A stretch of 64,000 bases of DNA, from assembly GCA_030427925.1 (NCBI GenBank), contig JAUICJ010000003.1, positions 1-64,000 on the forward strand. Reading direction: 5' to 3'. The notes under the pieces are model-generated. The model had not been told where the DNA came from and did no database searches. It saw only the letters and a list, made by a program, of their open reading frames with translations. Below are positions 59,526 through 64,000 of the stretch, piece by piece (the first letter of the stretch is position 1; each line of letters starts with the position of its first letter). This stretch comes from Bacteroidia bacterium. Its GTDB lineage: Bacteria > Bacteroidota > Bacteroidia > Flavobacteriales_D > Sanyastnellaceae. A program made the translations under genes and the position numbers.

Positions 59526-61550
59526 ATGCACGACGCCTTTCCCCACAATCCGCTGCGCTTTGACCGCGGCCCGCTCGACGACGATGCCATCCGCTCGCTT
59601 TACCGGCAGCTGCTCCTGCCGCGCATGATCGAGGAAAAGATGATGAGCCAGCTGCGCCAAGGCAAGATTTCCAAGTGGTTCAGCGGGATGGGACAGGAAG
59701 CCATTTCCGTCGGCGCTGCAGCGGCCATGGCCCCGGACGAGTTCATCCTGCCCATGCACCGAAACCTCGGCGTGTTCACCACGCGGGGCATCGAACTCGG
59801 CGCGCTCTTCGCCCAATTTCAGGGCAAGGAGGCCGGTTTTACGAAAGGACGAGACCGCTCCTTTCACTTCGGTTCGTTGCCGCACCGCATCGTCGGCATG
59901 ATCTCGCACCTGGGCCCACAATTGGGCATCGCAGATGGCATTGCGCTGGCGAATAAACTGAACGGAGGCGGCAAAGCGACCCTCGTGTTCACGGGGGATG
60001 GCGGAGCGAGTGAAGGGGATTTTCACGAGGCGCTGAACGTGGCTGCGGTTTGGCAATTGCCCGTGATCATCGGCATTGAAAACAACGCGTGGGGGCTTTC
60101 CACGCCTTCGAATGAACAGTTCCGATTCGCGCATTTCACCGACAAGGCCATCGGATACGGGATTCCGGAAGAGGACGCCGTGCAGGTGGACGGCAACGAC
60201 GTCCTCGCGGTGTACCACGCAGTGCGCGACGCGGCAGCCCGGATGCGGGAACGACCGCGCCCCATCCTGTTGGAATTCAAAACGTTCCGCATGCGCGGCC
60301 ACGAAGAGGCGAGCGGCACGAAATACTACCCCGAAGGGCTCATTGAACATTGGGGCCAAATCGACCCCGTCGAGCGCTTCGAATCCTGGGGACGCGAAAC
60401 GGGTGTGCTCACCGAAGCCTTCATCGAAGCCTGTCGTGCGGAGCACAAGGCGGCCATCGCCGACGGCTTGAAATTCGCGGCAGCGCAGCCGACCATCGTG
60501 GCCAACACCTCCTTGGAATTGGCCGATCGGTTCGCGGACGCCCCGAGCACGGACTTGCTCGATGGGGACGAACTGGCGGAAGGCGATCGGGAGTTGCGGC
60601 TGATTGACGCCATTTCGGAAGGATTGGGCGGAGCGATGGAACGGCATGCCGACCTCGTTCTCATGGGACAAGACATTGCGGAGTACGGTGGCGTGTTCAA
60701 GGTGACGGACGGGTTCGTTGAGCGCTTTGGCAAGGACCGCGTGCGGAACACGCCGCTCTGCGAGAGCGCCATCGTGGGGTCGGCCTTGGGCCTGTCCATC
60801 AGCGGGCGCAAGTCCATGGTGGAAATGCAGTTCAGTGATTTCGTGACGTGTGGGTTCAACCAAATCGTGAACAACTTGGCGAAACTGCACTGGCGTTGGG
60901 GTGCGAGCGCCGACGTCGTGGTGCGCATGCCCACGGGAGCGGGCGTGGGCGCGGGGCCCTTCCACAGCCAAAGCACGGAAGCGTGGTTCTTCCACGTTCC
61001 GGGACTGAAAATCGCCTACCCCGCCACTCCGAAGGACGCGAAAGGGCTCTTGACCATGGCGTTCCACGACCCCAACCCCGTGCTGTTCTTCGAGCACAAA
61101 TTCCTGTACCGCTCCCTCGCTGGAGGCGTGCCCGAGGGCGATTACGTCATTCCATTCGGCCGGGCGCGCGTCGTGAGGAACGGCCAGGACGCAACGGTGG
61201 TGACTTACGGACTGGGCGTGCATTGGGCACTGGCCTTGGCCGAAAAACGCCCTGAGTGGGACTTGGAGATCATCGACCTGCGCACGCTGGCTCCGTGGGA
61301 TGAGGAAGCGGTGGTGGCAAGCGTTTGCCGGACGAATCGCGCGTTGGTCCTGCACGAAGACACGCTGACAGGAGGCATTGGGGGCGAAATCGCGTCGGTC
61401 CTGCACGAACGGTGCTGGGAACACCTCGATGCCCCGGTGGTGCGGGTCGCGAGCTTGGATACGCCCGTACCCTTTGCGGCTGATTTGGAACGCGCCTTCC
61501 TCGCCAACGACCAGCTGGAAGCAGCGATGGAGGCGTTGATCAATCGGTAA
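59526..61550 (+). CDS. Branched-chain 2-oxoacid dehydrogenase E1, fused alpha and beta subunits
   Basis: The 674-residue product joins an E1 alpha part (about 1-340; thiamine-diphosphate motif GDGGASEGDFHEALN and GIENNAWGLS) to an E1 beta part (about 350-674; MGQDIAEYGGVFKVTDGF, RMPTGAGVGAGPFHSQS, EDTLTGGIGGEIASV). It decarboxylates branched-chain 2-oxoacids from Val, Leu and Ile and passes the acyl group to the E2 lipoyl protein, supplying primers for the iso-branched fatty acids typical of Bacteroidota. Fusion of the two subunits is common in this phylum. No E2 or E3 gene lies in the window. Confidence 0.93.
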   Translation: MHDAFPHNPLRFDRGPLDDDAIRSLYRQLLLPRMIEEKMMSQLRQGKISKWFSGMGQEAISVGAAAAMAPDEFILPMHRNLGVFTTRGIELGALFAQFQGKEAGFTKGRDRSFHFGSLPHRIVGMISHLGPQLGIADGIALANKLNGGGKATLVFTGDGGASEGDFHEALNVAAVWQLPVIIGIENNAWGLSTPSNEQFRFAHFTDKAIGYGIPEEDAVQVDGNDVLAVYHAVRDAAARMRERPRPILLEFKTFRMRGHEEASGTKYYPEGLIEHWGQIDPVERFESWGRETGVLTEAFIEACRAEHKAAIADGLKFAAAQPTIVANTSLELADRFADAPSTDLLDGDELAEGDRELRLIDAISEGLGGAMERHADLVLMGQDIAEYGGVFKVTDGFVERFGKDRVRNTPLCESAIVGSALGLSISGRKSMVEMQFSDFVTCGFNQIVNNLAKLHWRWGASADVVVRMPTGAGVGAGPFHSQSTEAWFFHVPGLKIAYPATPKDAKGLLTMAFHDPNPVLFFEHKFLYRSLAGGVPEGDYVIPFGRARVVRNGQDATVVTYGLGVHWALALAEKRPEWDLEIIDLRTLAPWDEEAVVASVCRTNRALVLHEDTLTGGIGGEIASVLHERCWEHLDAPVVRVASLDTPVPFAADLERAFLANDQLEAAMEALINR

Positions 61551-61854
61551 CGTTCAGCGCGCGGATGGCTTGAAGTTGTCCGAGGAGTTCCAAACTCCGT
61601 GCTTGAGCCACTTCGCTGATGCGCCGCAATTCGGACTTCCATTCGGGCGCGAGGGGAACGCCTGGGATTTGGTGCGCATCCACCACATCGAGTTCCGCAC
61701 AGAGGGACTCAATGGAGGCCGTGGCTTCCCGAATGATGCTGTTCGCCTCGGCCTCAAACTCAGGCAAATCCAAGGAAAGTTGAAACCCTGCGAGCACCAC
61801 ATCGTTGAGCAAAACGTGCACGGCACGGCGAACTGGCGCGGGGGTTGAGGGCAT
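61540..61854 (-). CDS. Small hypothetical protein, helical
   Basis: The 104-residue product (MPSTPAPVRR) is predicted helical (FQLSLDLPEFEAEANSIIRE, ISEVAQARSLELLGQLQ) without signal peptide. No family recognised. The last 11 bp overlap the E1 gene convergently. ATG 61890 would add 12 residues. Composition and codon use fit a real gene, but support is moderate. Confidence 0.55.
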   Translation of the reverse strand: MPSTPAPVRRAVHVLLNDVVLAGFQLSLDLPEFEAEANSIIREATASIESLCAELDVVDAHQIPGVPLAPEWKSELRRISEVAQARSLELLGQLQAIRALNVTD

Positions 61855-61920
61855 GGTGGAATGAAAAAAGTGAATCAGAACTCCCGTCAAAGTAGGACTT
61901 CCAATTCACAATTCCAAACC

Positions 61921-62457
61921 TCATCGGCGAGCCCGCTGTTGAAACTGCTGAGGATTGCGCAACGCCGCCTCGACCTGCTTGATGTCCTTCTTGAGCATGC
62001 CCTTTTCGTCGAGACGCTTGCATTCGTTGAGCAAGGCCTTCGCTTGTTGCGGGCGGCGTTGGGCGCTCGCCACCACCGCCAGGTTGAGTTTCGCCGCGGC
62101 TTGGTCGTAGGATTGCTTCAAGCCCAAATCCAACGCCGTCCGCAAATGCTTCGCCGCCTCGTTCATGTTCTGTTCCATCGTCAAGCTTCCCGTCAAGAAA
62201 TGGTAATAGGCGCGGCGGCGCTTCCACAAATGATTCGGGTTGATGCGCCCGAGCCAGGTGCGCGCCTCGTCCATTTTTTGTTGCCGCAGGTTGGCGAACG
62301 CCAAAATGAGCCGGATGCTTTGCAGGGATGCCAACACGCCCAAGGCCGCGACCAACACCATGCCGATGCCGCTTCCGATGTGCCCTTTCGTGAACAAGAA
62401 GATGGCGTATCCGAGGGAGGCGGCCGTCAAGGCGATTTTTATGATGCGGGTGTCCAT
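61921..62457 (-). CDS. Membrane-anchored TPR-like protein
   Basis: The 178-residue product has two N-terminal membrane spans (IALTAASLGYAIFLFTKG and GIGMVLVAALGVLASLQSI) and a helical part of TPR type (ARTWLGRINPNHLWKR, AAKHLRTALDLGLKQSYDQA, QAKALLNECKRLD). It is likely an inner-membrane protein with a cytoplasmic or periplasmic helical domain mediating contacts. A TACTTTTG promoter box lies 25 nt upstream and overlaps the divergent promoter of ytxJ. Confidence 0.75.
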   Translation of the reverse strand: MDTRIIKIALTAASLGYAIFLFTKGHIGSGIGMVLVAALGVLASLQSIRLILAFANLRQQKMDEARTWLGRINPNHLWKRRRAYYHFLTGSLTMEQNMNEAAKHLRTALDLGLKQSYDQAAAKLNLAVVASAQRRPQQAKALLNECKRLDEKGMLKKDIKQVEAALRNPQQFQQRARR

Positions 62458-62469
62458 GTGGGAAGGTGG

Positions 62470-62477
62470 TATTTTTG
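62470..62477 (+). promoter_or_regulatory. -7 box of the ytxJ operon
   Basis: TATTTTTG is an exact TAnnTTTG match 21 nt before the ATG at 62499. It faces the minus-strand box at 62483-62490, so each box lies in the first bases of the other transcript. Confidence 0.6.
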
Positions 62478-62482
62478 GCCTA

Positions 62483-62490
62483 CAAAAGTA
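62483..62490 (-). promoter_or_regulatory. -7 box of the TPR-like membrane protein gene
   Basis: TACTTTTG on the minus strand is an exact consensus match, 25 nt before the ATG at 62457, and overlaps the expected start of the ytxJ transcript. Confidence 0.6.
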
Positions 62491-62498
62491 CCTGAACG

Positions 62499-62834
62499 AT
62501 GGAATGGAATGAAATGGCGACGCTGAAAGATTTGGAACGCGCAATCGAACGCTCCCACGAGCAACCCGTGATGCTCTTCAAACACAGCACGCGCTGCCCG
62601 GTGAGCAGCATGGCGAAACGCCTGACGGAACAGCGCTGGGATCACCCGGGCATCGCGCCGTTCCTGCTCGACCTCATCGCCCACCGCGACGTGAGCAACG
62701 CCATCGCCCAGCACCTCGGGGTCGATCACGAGTCGCCCCAAATGCTGCTGGTGAAACACGGAATGGCCACGCAAGTCATGTCCCATTCAAGCATCGACCC
62801 CGCGGTGTTGGATGCTACCTTTGTGCTTGAATGA
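62499..62834 (+). CDS. ytxJ: YtxJ-type bacillithiol-system redox protein
   Basis: The 111-residue product is a thioredoxin-fold monothiol protein. The active-site Cys33 lies in KHSTRCPVSS, followed by AHRDVSNAIAQHLGVDHESPQ, where the cis-Pro is preserved. Members in Firmicutes and Bacteroidota are proposed to reduce bacillithiolated proteins. ATG 62514 is an alternative start. The stop overlaps the next ATG by four bases (ATGA). Confidence 0.9.
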   Translation: MEWNEMATLKDLERAIERSHEQPVMLFKHSTRCPVSSMAKRLTEQRWDHPGIAPFLLDLIAHRDVSNAIAQHLGVDHESPQMLLVKHGMATQVMSHSSIDPAVLDATFVLE

Positions 62835-63454
62835 AGAAGATCCTAAAAATTCGGGTGGTCCTCGACGTGGTGGAGGACGTCTTCCGCGACATCGAAATTG
62901 AAGCCGATGTGCCGTTGGTGCATTTGCATGCTGCGACCTTGGATGCGTTCGGGTGGGAAGGCGATGAAATGTCCTCGTTCTACCGGAGCAACGAGCAGTG
63001 GGATCGCGGGGAGGAAATCCCGTTGATGGCCATGCCGGATGGATTCGCAGACGCGGAGGAGCCGTTGGATTTTGAGGAGATGGATTTGTCGACGAGTTCG
63101 GGGCATGCGGACACGCCGAGCATGGAGTCGAAGCAGGTGGGGCAGTTGTTCGCTGAGGTCAACGACCGGGCGGTTTACGTGTACGACTTCCTGCGCATGT
63201 GGTGCTTTTACGTGGAGCTGGTGGAGGTGCTTGAGCCGGAGGAGGGCGCTTCGTATCCGCGGTTGGTGGGCGAGTTTGGGGTGGCGCCTGCGCCGGAAAG
63301 CCGTGAAATCGACTTGGGAGACTTGGGGGACTTGGAGCCTAAAGGGGCCGATTCAACGGGGGATGCCGAACTGGATGCCTACTTGAGCGAAGACGACGAG
63401 GAGGATGAAGCCGGTTACACGAGCTTGGACGACCTGGACCACGACTTGATTTGA
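62831..63454 (+). CDS. pRiA4b ORF-3 / IS1096 passenger-like family protein
   Basis: The 207-residue product begins with the family pattern LKIRVVLDVVEDVFRDIEIE and LVHLHAATLDAFGW followed by MSSFYRSNEQW; the second half is very acidic (LSEDDEEDEAGYTSLDD). The family is named from plasmid and insertion-element passengers, but in Bacteroidota it is a regular chromosomal gene of unknown function. It is translationally coupled on both sides: four-base overlap with ytxJ and one-base overlap with miaA. Confidence 0.85.
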   Translation: MKKILKIRVVLDVVEDVFRDIEIEADVPLVHLHAATLDAFGWEGDEMSSFYRSNEQWDRGEEIPLMAMPDGFADAEEPLDFEEMDLSTSSGHADTPSMESKQVGQLFAEVNDRAVYVYDFLRMWCFYVELVEVLEPEEGASYPRLVGEFGVAPAPESREIDLGDLGDLEPKGADSTGDAELDAYLSEDDEEDEAGYTSLDDLDHDLI

Positions 63455-64000
63455 TGGAGCCCATGCGGCGAGCGAAAGCGGTGGTGGTGGTGGGGCCAAC
63501 GGCTGTGGGGAAAACGGCGTGGGGCATTGAAATCGCCCGGGCCCTCGGAGCTGAGGTGCTCAATGCGGACTCGCGCCAATTCTACCGGGACATTCCCATC
63601 GGTACCGCCCAGCCGACCCCGGAAGAACAGGCGGAAGTGCCGCATCATTTCGTGGGGCATTTGGAATTGGAGGAACTGTATAGCGCTGGGGATTTTCAGC
63701 GGGACGCAGTGCCGTGGGTGATGGCGCGGCCGGTTTCTGTGGTCGTCGGGGGCAGCGGTTTGTACTTGCAGGCGCTGTTGGATGGGCTCGATGAGGTGCC
63801 GCGGGATTTGGCCATCCGGGAGGCCCTGAATGCTGAAATTCAGGAACATGGCCTGCCGAAGCTCGTGGAGGAATTGGGCCAAAAAGACCCCGTCACCGCC
63901 CGCCGAATCGACGCCTCCAACCCGCAGCGCGTGGTCCGCGCCTTGGAAGTTTGCCGCGCCACGGGCCGACCGTTTTCCGAGTTCCATCGCGGCGGTGCTT
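63454..64000 (+). CDS. miaA: tRNA dimethylallyltransferase, 5' part (runs off right edge)
   Basis: The first 182 codons are present. The P-loop is GPTAVGKT (residues 14-21); LNADSRQFYRDIPIGTAQPT and VVGGSGLYLQALLDGL are MiaA motifs, and SNPQRVVRALEV lies near the end. The enzyme attaches a dimethylallyl group to A37 of tRNAs reading codons starting with U. The TGATG junction couples it to the preceding gene. The C-terminal part is outside the window. Confidence 0.95.
   Translation, partial: MEPMRRAKAVVVVGPTAVGKTAWGIEIARALGAEVLNADSRQFYRDIPIGTAQPTPEEQAEVPHHFVGHLELEELYSAGDFQRDAVPWVMARPVSVVVGGSGLYLQALLDGLDEVPRDLAIREALNAEIQEHGLPKLVEELGQKDPVTARRIDASNPQRVVRALEVCRATGRPFSEFHRGGA

Noticed and set aside
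62831-63454. The pRiA4b ORF-3-like gene as evidence for an insertion sequence
   Set aside because: There is no transposase and no inverted repeat, and it is coupled to ytxJ and miaA by overlaps, so it is a resident gene.

Overview
The window comes from a bacterium of the phylum Bacteroidota, most likely a GC-rich (by eye near 60 %) relative of the Flavobacteriales. Evidence: many very large exported proteins end in type IX secretion (T9SS) sorting domains of type A or type B; start codons lack Shine-Dalgarno sequences; Bacteroidota -7 promoter boxes (TAnnTTTG and close variants) sit directly before many ATGs; and genes typical of the phylum are present (YtxJ, DUF2805, Bacteroidota-type AMP nucleosidase, fused E1 alpha/beta dehydrogenase). 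Genus and species cannot be read from the sequence.

Layout. 1-1.44 kb: 5' part of a repeat-rich secreted protein running off the left edge. 1.7-7 kb: RRM protein, AIM24-like protein, prolyl oligopeptidase lipoprotein, RluA-type pseudouridine synthase, acyltransferase. 7-13.6 kb: T9SS subtilase, asparagine synthetase B, and two coupled cupredoxin genes that look like a divided multicopper oxidase. 21.6-13.6 kb (minus strand): a tightly overlapping nucleoside-salvage operon (lipoprotein, cytidine deaminase, NupC-type transporter, deoxyribose-phosphate aldolase, thymidine phosphorylase, nitroreductase) that ends in a lectin-like T9SS giant. 21.7-23.3 kb: AMP nucleosidase overlapping an ATP-cone/Mrr-like nuclease gene. 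23.3-28.8 kb: small lipoproteins and secreted proteins, patatin-like lipase, PNGase F-like lipoprotein. 28.9-31.6 kb: sulfite oxidase, cytochrome c and rhodanese operon. 32.2-41.9 kb: three T9SS type B giants. 41.9-45.8 kb: cupin, small membrane protein, His-rich protein, DUF2805 protein, flavoprotein, ADP-ribosylglycohydrolase.

45.8-51.7 kb looks like decaying or acquired DNA: an RMD1-family pseudogene with a frameshift and two in-frame stops, an AT-richer membrane-protein gene, another T9SS giant, a remnant of a CotH-type gene, and then the tmRNA gene (ssrA). 51.7-57.5 kb: saccharopine-dehydrogenase-like enzyme, a TonB-like protein coupled to a long Ala-rich coiled-coil protein, and an outer-membrane beta-barrel-like protein. 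57.6-57.9 kb: a probable independent structured small RNA with its own promoter and a strong intrinsic terminator. 57.9-64 kb: FAD oxidoreductase, branched-chain 2-oxoacid dehydrogenase E1, small proteins, ytxJ with a downstream pRiA4b-ORF3-like gene, and the start of miaA.

Two themes stand out. First, at least ten promoters place the -7 box only 4-8 nt before the ATG, which implies leaderless or nearly leaderless mRNAs. Second, surface and secreted proteins (adhesin-like giants, proteases, glycan-active enzymes) take up close to half of the window, alongside nucleotide and deoxynucleoside scavenging and sulfite oxidation, as expected of a polymer-degrading, surface-attached heterotroph.
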